A DNA stretch of 64,000 nt from Pseudonocardia endophytica (GCF_004339565.1 NZ_SMFZ01000002.1:558001-622000), one strand, 5' to 3'; counted from the first letter of the stretch, positions 56,859 to 64,000 are shown. Numbers and translations: made by a program. Notes: generated from the letters alone by a model not told the origin.

Positions 56859-58589
56859 ATGCCACGAACGCTGCCTCCCCACGGCGTGCGCGGCTCCGAG
56901 ACCCGGCCCCGTTCCCCCGGCGAGGCCGACCCGGACGCCCGACCCATGCCCTCCTATCCACCGACCGGCTCGGTTCCCCCGCCCCGCCGGTCCACCGCCT
57001 CCGCGCGGTACGGCACCCGCGACTCCGGTCGTCACGCCGTCATCGAGCCACGACGACCTGCGGACCGGTACGGCGAGCACCCAGCCGATGACGACGGCGA
57101 GCCGCGCTCGCGCCGCTGCGGCGCCCACCCGGTCGTCGACGACGCTCGTCCCGGCGAGCCGCGCTCCCGCCGGACCGGCTCGTACCCGGCCGTCGACGAC
57201 GGCGGCGTCCGATCCCGTCGGAGCGGTGCGCACCCGGCGGTCGTCGACCACGGCGAGCCGAGCTCCCGTCGGAGCGGTGCGCACCCGGCCGTCGACGACG
57301 CCCGTCCGGGCGAGCCGCGCTCCCGCCGGACCAGCTCGACCCCGGCGGTCGGCGACGGCGGCGTGCCCCGTTCTCCTCGGACGGGCTCGATCCCGATGGT
57401 CGACGACGGCGGCGTGCCTCGCTCCCGTCGGACGGGCTCGACCCCGGCGGTGGACGACGGCGGCGTGCCTCGCTCCGGTCGGACCGGCTCGACCCCGGCG
57501 GTCGGCGACGGCGGCGTGCCGCGCTCCGGTCGGACGGGCTCGACCCCGGCGGTCGACGACGGGGGTGTCCGTTCCCGTCGGAGCGGTGCCCGTCCGGCGA
57601 TCGACGGTAGCTGGGCCGCCGAGGTCGCCGACCGGGGCGAGCCGCGGTCGCGTCGGACCGGCGGGCATCCGACGGTGGATCGCGAGGGCCGCCCGAACTC
57701 CCGGGTGAGCGGCCGCCGCTTCCCCGCCGCCGACCACCCGGTCGACGACCGCTTCCATCCGAGCGGACCGCTGCCCGCCGTCGAACCCGCAGGATGGTTC
57801 GCCCAAGTGCGGGCGCGGTCCGGACCGGACGGCGGCCCGGCGGCGTTGGGCAGGGTCGGACTGCACCTCGGCCTCGCCGCGCTCCCGCTGCTCGCGATCT
57901 CGGCGCAGGTCTTCGGCGTGATGGAGATGCGCACGGCGCTGGCCTGGCTGATCGTCCCGGCGGTGATCGTCGTGGCCTGCCTCGCGATGTTCGCGCCGCA
58001 CCCGGTGGACCGCGTCCTGACCGCCGGGCTGGTGTGGGGCGTCGTCGGCTGCGTGCTCTACGACCTGTTCCGCCTGGACACGGTGTACGTGCTCGGCTGG
58101 TGGGGCGACTTCATCCCGTCCATGGGCAGCTGGGTCAGCGGCGGCACACCCGGCGCGTGGGACGGCGCACTCGTCGGCTACCTCTGGCGCTACATCGGTG
58201 ACGGCGGCGGCATCGGGATCACGTTCTTCGTGGTCGCGGCCGCCGTCGGGCTCGATCGTTACCGGCGCCGCGACGTCGTGCTCGCGGCCGTCGCGTTCGC
58301 CGTCTTCCCGGTGTGGGCGGGGCTGATCGGGACGGTGGCGCTCGCTCCTCGCGGCCAACAGATGCTCTTCCCGCTCACCCCCGTGACCATCACGCTGTCG
58401 CTGGTCGGCCACCTGATCTTCGGCATCGTGATGGGGCTGGGCTTCTGGCGCTCCCGGCACGTCGTGTCCGGCTGGCCGTGGCCCGCCGTCGAGCTGCCAT
58501 GGCCCGCTCAGCCGGCCAGCCGGCGTTCGAGTCCGTCCAGCAGCCAGGTCAGGCCGGTGGCGAACAGCGCGTCGAGGTCGTGGTCGTAG
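56859..58589 (+). CDS. Polytopic membrane protein with long tandem-repeat cytosolic tail
   Basis: A 576-aa protein. Residues about 65-280 are built from roughly a dozen degenerate 16-18-residue units of the type VDDGGVPRSRRTGSTPA, rich in Arg/Asp/Gly/Pro. A six- or seven-helix membrane domain follows (LHLGLAALPLLAISAQVFGV to LIFGIVMGLGFW), with conserved-looking YDLFRLDTVYVLGWWGDF and LWRYIGDGGGIGI between helices. No family recognised. Its last 82 bp overlap the convergent regulator gene. Confidence 0.75.
   Translation: MPRTLPPHGVRGSETRPRSPGEADPDARPMPSYPPTGSVPPPRRSTASARYGTRDSGRHAVIEPRRPADRYGEHPADDDGEPRSRRCGAHPVVDDARPGEPRSRRTGSYPAVDDGGVRSRRSGAHPAVVDHGEPSSRRSGAHPAVDDARPGEPRSRRTSSTPAVGDGGVPRSPRTGSIPMVDDGGVPRSRRTGSTPAVDDGGVPRSGRTGSTPAVGDGGVPRSGRTGSTPAVDDGGVRSRRSGARPAIDGSWAAEVADRGEPRSRRTGGHPTVDREGRPNSRVSGRRFPAADHPVDDRFHPSGPLPAVEPAGWFAQVRARSGPDGGPAALGRVGLHLGLAALPLLAISAQVFGVMEMRTALAWLIVPAVIVVACLAMFAPHPVDRVLTAGLVWGVVGCVLYDLFRLDTVYVLGWWGDFIPSMGSWVSGGTPGAWDGALVGYLWRYIGDGGGIGITFFVVAAAVGLDRYRRRDVVLAAVAFAVFPVWAGLIGTVALAPRGQQMLFPLTPVTITLSLVGHLIFGIVMGLGFWRSRHVVSGWPWPAVELPWPAQPASRRSSPSSSQVRPVANSASRSWS
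57050..57690 (+). repeat. Degenerate 48-54-bp tandem repeats coding the Arg/Asp tail
   Basis: Units such as VDDGGVPRSGRTGSTPA (51 bp) recur about a dozen times; the copies between about 57360 and 57560 are the most alike. Slippage or recombination could change tail length. Confidence 0.85.
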
Positions 58590-59440
58590 CCGTCGGTCAT
58601 CAGCTCGTCCATGGTTCGGACGAGGACGGGCAGGTCCCTGGTGGCCATCGTCGCGCGGAGCTCGGGGCCGCGGGTGTCCATCCACTCGTCGCCGGTGACG
58701 CCGGTGTCCGCCTCGGCCTGACGCTCCGGCTCCAGGCTCGTGGCGGCGCCACGCACGTGGTCGAAGACGATCAGGTGCGCGGAGAATGCGGTCACCGCGT
58801 CGAGCCGGAGCTCCTCGAGTGCGGTGAGCACGCGGTCGCTGTAGGCCATGCCGGCGACCGTCGGCTGGGGCCGGGTGAACGACAGCGCGGCGGCCAGCCA
58901 CGGGTGGCGCCGGAACGTCGCCCACAGGTCGTGCGCGGCCGCCTCGACCTGCGCCCTCCAGCCGGACGGTGGGGGATCGGGTAGGGCGCCCACCTCGCCG
59001 AACGCGACGTCGATCATGCGGGTGACCAGGTCGTCCTTGTCCGCGACGTGGCGGTAGAGCGACATCGTCGCCGCCCCCAGCTCGGCGCCGACGCGACGCA
59101 TGGAGACGGCCGCGAGCCCCTCGGCGTCGGCGATCGCGATGCCGTGCCGCACGATCCGGTCCAGCACGAGCCCGCCGTCCTCGCCGGCGCGCAGGCCGGT
59201 CGCCCGGCGGCGGACCGGCTCCGTGTCCGGCCCGGCCACGACGGTGCCAACGCCGGGCACCGCACGCACCAGTCCCTCGTCGCGCAGGGCGGACAGCACC
59301 TTCGTCGCGGTGGCCATCGCGACGCCCCACTGCCGTGTGATGTCCCGTGTGGACGGCACGCGGTCCCCCTGCGCCAGCTCCCCGGAGCGGATCCGCTCGC
59401 GGAGCTCCCCGGCGATGCGTGTTGACGGCGGCTCGTCCAT
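58508..59440 (-). CDS. GntR-TetR fusion regulator (two DNA-binding domains)
   Basis: A 310-aa regulator. Residues 1-75 are a GntR winged helix (LRERIRSGELAQGDRVPSTR, MATATKVLSALRDEGLV, AVPGVGTVVAG). Residues about 88-140 are a TetR HTH (ADAEGLAAVSMRRVGAELGA, TMSLYRHVADKDDLV). A TetR_C-type ligand domain follows. The double DNA-binding design occurs in some actinobacterial regulators. It is divergent from the FAD monooxygenase over repeated ACTAGTGC sites, so it likely represses both. ATG 59440 has GGGAGAC upstream. Confidence 0.88.
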   Translation of the reverse strand: MDEPPSTRIAGELRERIRSGELAQGDRVPSTRDITRQWGVAMATATKVLSALRDEGLVRAVPGVGTVVAGPDTEPVRRRATGLRAGEDGGLVLDRIVRHGIAIADAEGLAAVSMRRVGAELGAATMSLYRHVADKDDLVTRMIDVAFGEVGALPDPPPSGWRAQVEAAAHDLWATFRRHPWLAAALSFTRPQPTVAGMAYSDRVLTALEELRLDAVTAFSAHLIVFDHVRGAATSLEPERQAEADTGVTGDEWMDTRGPELRATMATRDLPVLVRTMDELMTDGYDHDLDALFATGLTWLLDGLERRLAG

Positions 59441-59450
59441 CTCGTCTCCC

Positions 59451-59579
59451 TGTACTAGTGCACTCGTGACCGGACATTACCCGGTGGTTCGCCGGTGTCG
59501 TTCGCCGACGTCCGGTTTGCGCACTAGTACACCATGCAGATCAATGCATCTGAGCTGCGAATAAGACGTTGACTAGTGC
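59451..59579. promoter_or_regulatory. Three ACTAGTGC operator-like sites
   Basis: TGTACTAGTGC at 59451-59461, its inverted copy GCACTAGTACA at 59521-59531, and ACTAGTGC at 59572-59579. They span the divergent region, and the third overlaps the -35 of the monooxygenase promoter. TGTACTAG-type palindromes suit GntR proteins. Confidence 0.7.
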
Positions 59580-59596
59580 GTTGTACGCTGTACATT
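59569..59596 (+). promoter_or_regulatory. Monooxygenase promoter (TTGACT-N16-TACATT)
   Basis: -35 TTGACT (59569-59574), -10 TACATT (59591-59596), 7 nt from the ATG. It is the best-formed sigma-70 promoter in the window and predicts a leaderless transcript. Confidence 0.75.
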
Positions 59597-59603
59597 ACAG
59601 GTC

Positions 59604-60794
59604 ATGCAGAACAAGGACGTGTTGGTGGCGGGGGCCGGCATCGCCGGTTGTGCAATGGCGTACTGGTTACGCGAGTACGGGTTCCGGCCGACCGTGGTGG
59701 AGCGCGCACCCGCGCCGCGCCCCGGTGGGCAGACCGTCGACCTGCGTGGCGCCGGACGGACCGTCGTGGACCGGATGGGGCTGCGCGACGCGGTCCGTGC
59801 GATGACGATCGAGCAGCGGGGCCTGGCGTGGATCGACGCGGACGGGCGGCACCGCGCCGAGATGCCGGTGGAGGCGTTCGGCGGCAACGGGATCGTCTCC
59901 GCCGAGGAGATCCTCCGGGGTGACCTGTCGGACGTGCTGTACGGCGCGGCGCAGGACGGCGTGGAGTTCCTGTTCGACGACACGGTGACGGCGATCTCCC
60001 AGGACGACGACGGTGTGGACGTCACGTTCGAGAACGCGCCGCAGCGCCGGTTCGCGCTGGTGGTGGGTGCGGACGGGATGCACTCCGCGGTGCGCAGGGC
60101 CGCGTTCGGGCCGTCGGCGGAGTTCTTCCGCCCGCTGGGCCTGCTCACCGCGTGGTTCACGGTGCCGGCCGAGGTCGACCTGGACGGCTGGTACCTGATG
60201 CACAACGACCCGGGCGGCCGCGTCGCGTCGCTGCGGCCGGGGCGGCTGCCGTCGGAGCAGAAGGCGGGTCTGTCGGTGCGCAGCGACGAGGTCGTGAACC
60301 GCAGGGACCGCGCCGCGCAGGTCGCGTTCCTGGAGCGCTCGTTCGCCGACGTCGGATGGGAGGCGCAGCGGCTGGTCCGGCAGGCCCGGGACGCCGAGGA
60401 CCTGTACCTCGAGTCGATGGGGCAGGTGCGGATGTCGTCGTGGTCGACCGGGCGGGTGGTGCTGGTCGGCGACGCCGGGTACTGCCCGACGCCGTTGACC
60501 GGGCTCGGCACCAGCCTCGCGCTGGTCGGGGCGTACGTGCTGGCCGGGGAACTGGCCGGGGCGTCGACGCACGCCGAGGCGTTCGCCGGGTACGAGCGGG
60601 TCCTGCGTCCGTACGTCACGCAGGCCCAGGAACTGCCACCGTCCGGTGTGGACGGTTATGCGCCGCGCGGTGCCCTGCGGGTCCGGACGATGCGGGCGTC
60701 GATGCGGTGGGCGCAGCGCTGGCCGATGCGCCCGATGATGGACCGGATCTTCGCCAAGGCGGACGCGATCGAGCTGCCGTCGTACGGGTGGTGA
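59604..60794 (+). CDS. FAD-dependent monooxygenase (TetX/PHBH-like)
   Basis: A 396-aa flavoprotein hydroxylase. The FAD dinucleotide fold is VLVAGAGIAGCAMAYWLREYG with ERAP binding ribose; the NADPH/FAD motif VVGADGMHSAVRRAAFG and the GD motif VVLVGDAGYCPTPLTGLGTSLAL are intact. The group hydroxylates aromatic compounds, including tetracycline-type antibiotics. Tight control by the divergent GntR-TetR fusion suggests an inducible detoxification or catabolic step. ATG 59604 is leaderless by the -10 position. Confidence 0.92.
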   Translation: MQNKDVLVAGAGIAGCAMAYWLREYGFRPTVVERAPAPRPGGQTVDLRGAGRTVVDRMGLRDAVRAMTIEQRGLAWIDADGRHRAEMPVEAFGGNGIVSAEEILRGDLSDVLYGAAQDGVEFLFDDTVTAISQDDDGVDVTFENAPQRRFALVVGADGMHSAVRRAAFGPSAEFFRPLGLLTAWFTVPAEVDLDGWYLMHNDPGGRVASLRPGRLPSEQKAGLSVRSDEVVNRRDRAAQVAFLERSFADVGWEAQRLVRQARDAEDLYLESMGQVRMSSWSTGRVVLVGDAGYCPTPLTGLGTSLALVGAYVLAGELAGASTHAEAFAGYERVLRPYVTQAQELPPSGVDGYAPRGALRVRTMRASMRWAQRWPMRPMMDRIFAKADAIELPSYGW

Positions 60795-60816
60795 GGCGGC
60801 TCCCCCGGACGGGGGC

Positions 60817-60846
60817 TTGAGCCGGCCCGTCGCGGCGGCCTAGTGT
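60817..60846 (+). promoter_or_regulatory. imuA'B promoter
   Basis: -35 TTGAGC (60817-60822) and -10 TAGTGT (60841-60846), spacer 18 bp. The LexA box begins at the next base. Confidence 0.7.
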
Positions 60847-60862
60847 TCGAACATCGGTTCGA
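60847..60862 (+). promoter_or_regulatory. Perfect LexA (SOS) box
   Basis: TCGAAC-ATCG-GTTCGA exactly matches the mycobacterial SOS consensus TCGAAC-N4-GTTCGA. It abuts the -10 and covers the transcription start of imuA'B. Confidence 0.95.
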
Positions 60863-60951
60863 TACGCCGCCTTCCCCGCGGCGCGTCGGCCGGCTTCCGG
60901 GCGGTGCGCCCGGCGGTGCGGCACGGGCGTGGACGCGGGGGAGGGGACGAG

Positions 60952-61743
60952 GTGGCCGAGGGTACCGGGGGCGTGGCGGTGGCCGGTGCGCCGGACGTGC
61001 CGGACGTGGAGGGCCGGCTGGAACGCGCCCGCGGGCTGCTGCGGCGGATGGAGGACCGCTCGGAGCAGGTCAGGGCCCGCCCGACGCCGGGTGAGGACGG
61101 GCGGCTGCTGCCGGTGACCGGGGTGCTGGCCGGGCTGTTGCCCGGCGGGGGACTGCGCCGCGGGTCGACGGTGTCGGTGGCGAGCGGTCCGGCGGACGGA
61201 TCGCTGCTGTTCGGGCTGCTCGCCGAGGCGTCCGCGGCCGGGGCGTGGGCAGGCGTGGTCGGCCGTCCGGACCTGGGGGTGGTCGCCGCCGTCGAGGCCG
61301 GGGTGCGTCCGGAGCGGCTGGCGCTGGTCCCGGAGCCGGGGACGTACCTGGTCGCGGTCACCGTCGCGCTGCTGGACGGGCTGGACCTGGTCGTGGTGGC
61401 CGGGGCGGAGCGGGCCGGCGTCCGCGCGGCGGACCGGCAGCGGCTCGCGGCCAGGGCGCGTCAGCGCGGTGCGGTGCTGGTGGCCATGGGGTCGTGGCCC
61501 GGCGCGGACGTGCAGCTCCGGTGCGCGGGGGTGCACTGGGAGGGGCCGGAGGCCGGGGCGGGACGGCTGCGGTCACGACGGGTGGAGGTGCGGGTGTCCG
61601 GGCGCGGCACCGGTGCGCCGGGGCGGTCCGCCGAGCTGCTGCTGCCGGGGCCGGACGGTGCGGTGGCCCCGGCTCCCGGGCGGGCGGCGCCCCAGCCGGA
61701 TCTACGGCCGGGTCTGCGTCCGGTCGCGGCGGTGGCCGGATGA
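60952..61743 (+). CDS. imuA': ImuA'-like mutasome RecA-fold protein
   Basis: A 263-aa RecA-like protein, the first gene of the damage-inducible mutasome with ImuB and DnaE2. The core GVLAGLLPGGGLRRGSTVSVASGPADGS corresponds to the ATP loop region of RecA but has no GKT/S, so a Walker A is absent. AERAGVRAADRQRLAARARQRGAVL and RCAGVHWEG follow. GTG 60952 has GGAGGGG 7 nt upstream and a LexA box 90 bp upstream. The basic, Pro-rich end is likely disordered. Confidence 0.87.
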   Translation: MAEGTGGVAVAGAPDVPDVEGRLERARGLLRRMEDRSEQVRARPTPGEDGRLLPVTGVLAGLLPGGGLRRGSTVSVASGPADGSLLFGLLAEASAAGAWAGVVGRPDLGVVAAVEAGVRPERLALVPEPGTYLVAVTVALLDGLDLVVVAGAERAGVRAADRQRLAARARQRGAVLVAMGSWPGADVQLRCAGVHWEGPEAGAGRLRSRRVEVRVSGRGTGAPGRSAELLLPGPDGAVAPAPGRAAPQPDLRPGLRPVAAVAG

Positions 61744-61988
61744 CCGGCGGCATTCCGGGGTCGGCGGCGGGTGGTCCTTCGCCGGTTCCCGTCGAGATGC
61801 GGCCTACCGGGGCCAGACGATCGCCGCGGCCCGCTGAACCGCATCTCGGCGCGGCGAGGGCCGGATGATCGGCGGTGCTTCGGGGTCGGCGGTGGGTGGT
61901 CCCCCGCCGGTTCCCGCCGAGATGCGGTCTAGCGGGGTTCGGCGATCGCTGCGGCCCGCTGAGCCGCATTTCGGCGCCGCGAGGGCTG
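61734..61988 (+). repeat. Tandem 125-bp repeat with internal hairpins
   Basis: Two copies begin GGCCGGATGA at 61734 and 61859 (offset 125 bp), roughly 80-85% alike by eye. In copy 1 CGAGATGCGG pairs with CCGCATCTCG across about 34 nt; in copy 2 CCGAGATGCGG pairs with CCGCATTTCGG. The repeat fills the imuA'-imuB spacer; the imuA' stop lies in copy 1. Confidence 0.8.
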
Positions 61989-62018
61989 CGGGAGCACGAC
62001 GGCGGAGCCGGGGGTGGC

Positions 62019-63872
62019 ATGGTGCAGGACGCTGAGACCGGGGCCAGGACCGGCGCTGGGGCCTGTGCGGCCACCGGTGCTGGGGCCTGCGCCGTCACCG
62101 GTGTTGAGGCCCGTGCCGTCACCGGTGCTGGGGCCCGTGCGGCCACCGGTGCTGGGGCCTGCGCCGTCACCGGTGTTGAGGCCCGTGCCGCCACCGGTGC
62201 TGGGGCCCGCGCCGCCACCGGTGTTGAGGCCGGTGCCGAGGGCCGCGTTGAGGGCCGCGCCGAGGGCCGTGCTGAGGCCCGCGCCGGGTTCGGCGCCGGG
62301 ACCGGCGCCGAACGCGTGCTGGCGTTGTGGTCACCGGACTGGCCGGTCACCGCGGCCGCCCGCGCGGCACACGTGCCCGCCCACCGGCCGGCGGCGGTGT
62401 TCCACGCGAACCGGGTGCAGGCCTGCTCGGCCACCGCGCGCAGCCAGGGCATCCGGCGGGGACTGCGCAGGCGCGAGGCCCAGGCCCGGTGTCCGGAGCT
62501 GGCCGTGCTCACCCCGGACACCGGTCGTGACGCCCGGCTGTTCGAGCCGGTGGTGCGGGCGGTGGAGGAGATCGCGCCGGGGGTGGAGGTGGTCCGGCCG
62601 GGGCTGCTCGTGCTGCCGGCGCGCGGCCCGGTCGGCTGGTTCGGCGGTGAGCGCGCCGCGGCGGAGCGGCTGATCGACCAGGTGGCGTTGCGCACCCGGA
62701 CGGAGTGCCAGGTCGGCGTCGCCGACGGGACGTTCGCCGCGGTACTGGCCGCCCGCCGCGGGAGGGGCGTGCCCCCGGGGCGCAGCGCGGAGTTCCTGGC
62801 CCCGCTGGAGGTGTCCGAACTGGACCGGGATCCCGCGGTGGACCGCGCCGAGCTGGTGGACCTGCTGCGCCGGTTGGGTCTGCGTTCACTGGGCGCGTTC
62901 GCCGCGCTGCCCGCGGCCGACGTGGCCTCCCGCTTCGGGGCGGACGCGGTGGCCGCGCACCGGCTGGCCCGCGGGCTCGACCCACGGCCGCCCGCCCGGC
63001 GGGTGGTGCCGGAGGAGCTGGCCGCGGCGATGGAGCTGGACCCGCCGGTGGACCGGGTGGACGCCGCGGCGTTCGCCGCCCGCGGGCTGGCCGGGCGGCT
63101 GCACGAGGCGCTGGCCGGTCACGGGCTCGCGTGCACCCGTCTCGGAGTGCACGCCCGGACCGAGGCCGGGGAGGAGCTGCTGCGCGTCTGGCGCTGCGCG
63201 GAGCCGCTCACCCCCGGCGGGACCGTGGACCGGGTGCGCTGGCAGCTGGACTCCTGGCTCGGTCGCGGCGGGTCCGGCGCGCTCGTCGCGCTGCGGCTCA
63301 CGCCGGAGGAGACGGTCGTGGCCGGGGTGCTGCAACGTGGCCTCTGGGGCGACGTCGGGGAGGCCGACGAGCGCGCGGGCCGTGCGCTCGTGCGGGCGCA
63401 GGCGCTGCTCGGCCCGGACGGCGTGGTCACCCCGGTGCTGACCGGCGGACGGGACCCTGCCGAGCGGGTCCGCCTGGTGCCGTGGGGCGAGGAACGCGAG
63501 ACCGACCCGCCCGCGCCCGTCCGGCGTCCGGTCCCGGACCCGCCTGCGTCCTGGCCGGGCAGGCTTCCCGCGCCCTCGCCGTCCGTCGTCCCGCCGGAGC
63601 CGGTGGCGGTGGGCCTGTTGGCGGCCGGGGGCGAGGAGGTCCGGCCGTCCGGGACGGATCTGCTCGACGCCGCCCCGGCGCGGCTGGTGGAGACCGGGCG
63701 CACCGCGCGCGAGGTGCGGGACTGGGCCGGGCCGTGGCCGGTCGAGACGCGCTGGTGGGCTCCCGGAGGCGGGCCCGGCCCCACGGTCCGGGTCCAGGTC
63801 GTCCTCGACGACGGCGAGGCCCTGCTGCTCGCGCACACCGGCGGACGGTGGTGGGTCACCGGTGTGTACTGA
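62019..63872 (+). CDS. imuB: ImuB, catalytically inactive Y-family polymerase homologue
   Basis: A 617-aa protein. About 95 N-terminal residues are mostly Ala/Gly/Thr repeats coded by 24-bp units. The Y-family fold then begins RVLALWSPDWPVTAAARA, without the acidic metal ligands of active DinB, followed by ANRVQACSATARSQGIRRGLRRREAQARCPEL. QRGLWG (439-444) matches the QxxLWG beta-clamp motif of ImuB. It bridges clamp, ImuA' and DnaE2 in induced mutagenesis. The true start may be at GTG 62318, after the repeats. Confidence 0.9.
   Translation: MVQDAETGARTGAGACAATGAGACAVTGVEARAVTGAGARAATGAGACAVTGVEARAATGAGARAATGVEAGAEGRVEGRAEGRAEARAGFGAGTGAERVLALWSPDWPVTAAARAAHVPAHRPAAVFHANRVQACSATARSQGIRRGLRRREAQARCPELAVLTPDTGRDARLFEPVVRAVEEIAPGVEVVRPGLLVLPARGPVGWFGGERAAAERLIDQVALRTRTECQVGVADGTFAAVLAARRGRGVPPGRSAEFLAPLEVSELDRDPAVDRAELVDLLRRLGLRSLGAFAALPAADVASRFGADAVAAHRLARGLDPRPPARRVVPEELAAAMELDPPVDRVDAAAFAARGLAGRLHEALAGHGLACTRLGVHARTEAGEELLRVWRCAEPLTPGGTVDRVRWQLDSWLGRGGSGALVALRLTPEETVVAGVLQRGLWGDVGEADERAGRALVRAQALLGPDGVVTPVLTGGRDPAERVRLVPWGEERETDPPAPVRRPVPDPPASWPGRLPAPSPSVVPPEPVAVGLLAAGGEEVRPSGTDLLDAAPARLVETGRTAREVRDWAGPWPVETRWWAPGGGPGPTVRVQVVLDDGEALLLAHTGGRWWVTGVY
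62056..62250 (+). repeat. 24-bp tandem repeat at the imuB 5' end
   Basis: About eight units of CACCGGTG(C/T)TG(G/A)GGCC(T/C)G, coding TGAGACAV, TGVEARAV, TGAGARAA and similar. Units alternate in a higher-order pattern, suggesting block duplications. Confidence 0.88.
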
Positions 63873-63921
63873 GCGGAGCTCGTCGGAGCGAACAGGCGGC
63901 ACTGAGCGCAGCGCACCGGAG

Positions 63922-64000
63922 CTACCGGGGCGGGATCCCGTCCAGCGACACGCCGAACCGCCCGATGCCGGTGGCCATCGCCTTGACGTTCCGGTCGAAC
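63922..64000 (-). CDS. 3' end of an unidentified leftward gene
   Basis: The minus strand reads into the window as FDRNVKAMATGIGRFGVSLDG followed by IPPR and TAG (63922-63924). The usage matches coding sequence here. Too short to identify. The 49 bp between it and imuB hold GAGCGGAGC-type short repeats and no clear terminator. Confidence 0.6.
   Translation of the reverse strand, partial: FDRNVKAMATGIGRFGVSLDGIPPR

Noticed and set aside
58508..58589. Frameshift truncating the regulator
   Set aside because: The regulator frame runs uninterrupted with a complete TetR C-terminal domain; the odd tail belongs to the opposing gene.
56814..59477. 887-codon minus-strand frame opposite the repeat membrane gene
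   Set aside because: The plus strand gives clear membrane helices and a leaderless promoter. The antisense frame is open only because the repeats lack stops on both strands.
54967..60794. Integrated phage or transposon as source of the accessory block
   Set aside because: No integrase, transposase, terminal inverted repeats, tRNA target or duplicated attachment site was found at its borders.

Overview
This window is GC-rich, almost fully coding actinobacterial chromosome. The gene order, S9/WhiB/BldM/SigD/RsdA set, WXG100 proteins, mycobacterial-type SOS box and abundant GTG starts point to Pseudonocardiales (Pseudonocardia-like). The genus is inferred from remembered gene order, not from a database search. 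No rRNA, tRNA, CRISPR array, transposase or phage gene was found.

Layout. (1) 1-8.2 kb: the end of a WXG100 gene, rplM-rpsI-glmM, two small WXG100-like helical proteins, an alpha/beta hydrolase without its nucleophile serine, glmS and the NAD(P)H-hydrate repair gene. This follows the esxT-rplM-rpsI-glmM-glmS order of mycobacteria. (2) 8.4-20.0 kb: methyltransferase, alr, hydrolase, tsaE, HAD, tsaB and rimI, then three leftward enzyme genes where tsaD normally sits, then CIRCE-controlled groES-groEL1. (3) 20-27.7 kb: a developmental and stress regulatory block (WhiB3-like, BldM-like, SigD with its anti-sigma factor RsdA, DUF5319) joined to guaB and guaB3. (4) 27.9-35.6 kb: small hypotheticals, a drug-type ABC exporter operon facing a TetR gene across paired operator-like sites, a methyltransferase, a one-lobe siderophore-binding-like protein and guaA. 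(5) 35.7-41.4 kb: a PspC membrane protein divergent from a PspC-domain histidine kinase and response regulator, and a large secreted repeat protein. (6) 41.8-55 kb: the conserved chorismate mutase, pcrA/uvrD1, M23 peptidase, lipase, sucCD, DUF5336, DUF6350, purN, purH run. (7) 55-60.8 kb: an accessory block with a type VII secretion (T7SS) toxin cassette (WXG100-like partner, toxin, immunity protein), a membrane protein with a long repeat-built tail, and a GntR-TetR fusion regulator divergent from an FAD monooxygenase. (8) 60.8-63.9 kb: the SOS mutasome genes imuA' and imuB behind a perfect LexA box, with a tandem 125-bp hairpin repeat between them. The end of an unidentified leftward gene closes the window.

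Themes. Purine synthesis is well represented (guaB, guaB3, guaA, purN, purH). So is envelope biology (glmM, glmS, alr, M23 peptidase, PspC signalling, secreted repeat protein). A striking property of the whole window is leaderless transcription: at many genes a -10 hexamer of the form TANNNT or NANNNT ends 6 or 7 nt before the start codon. This was used to choose several starts. The most promising system-level candidates are the T7SS toxin cassette, the regulated monooxygenase pair, the imuA'-imuB spacer element and the 11-codon coupling ORF in the PspC two-component operon.
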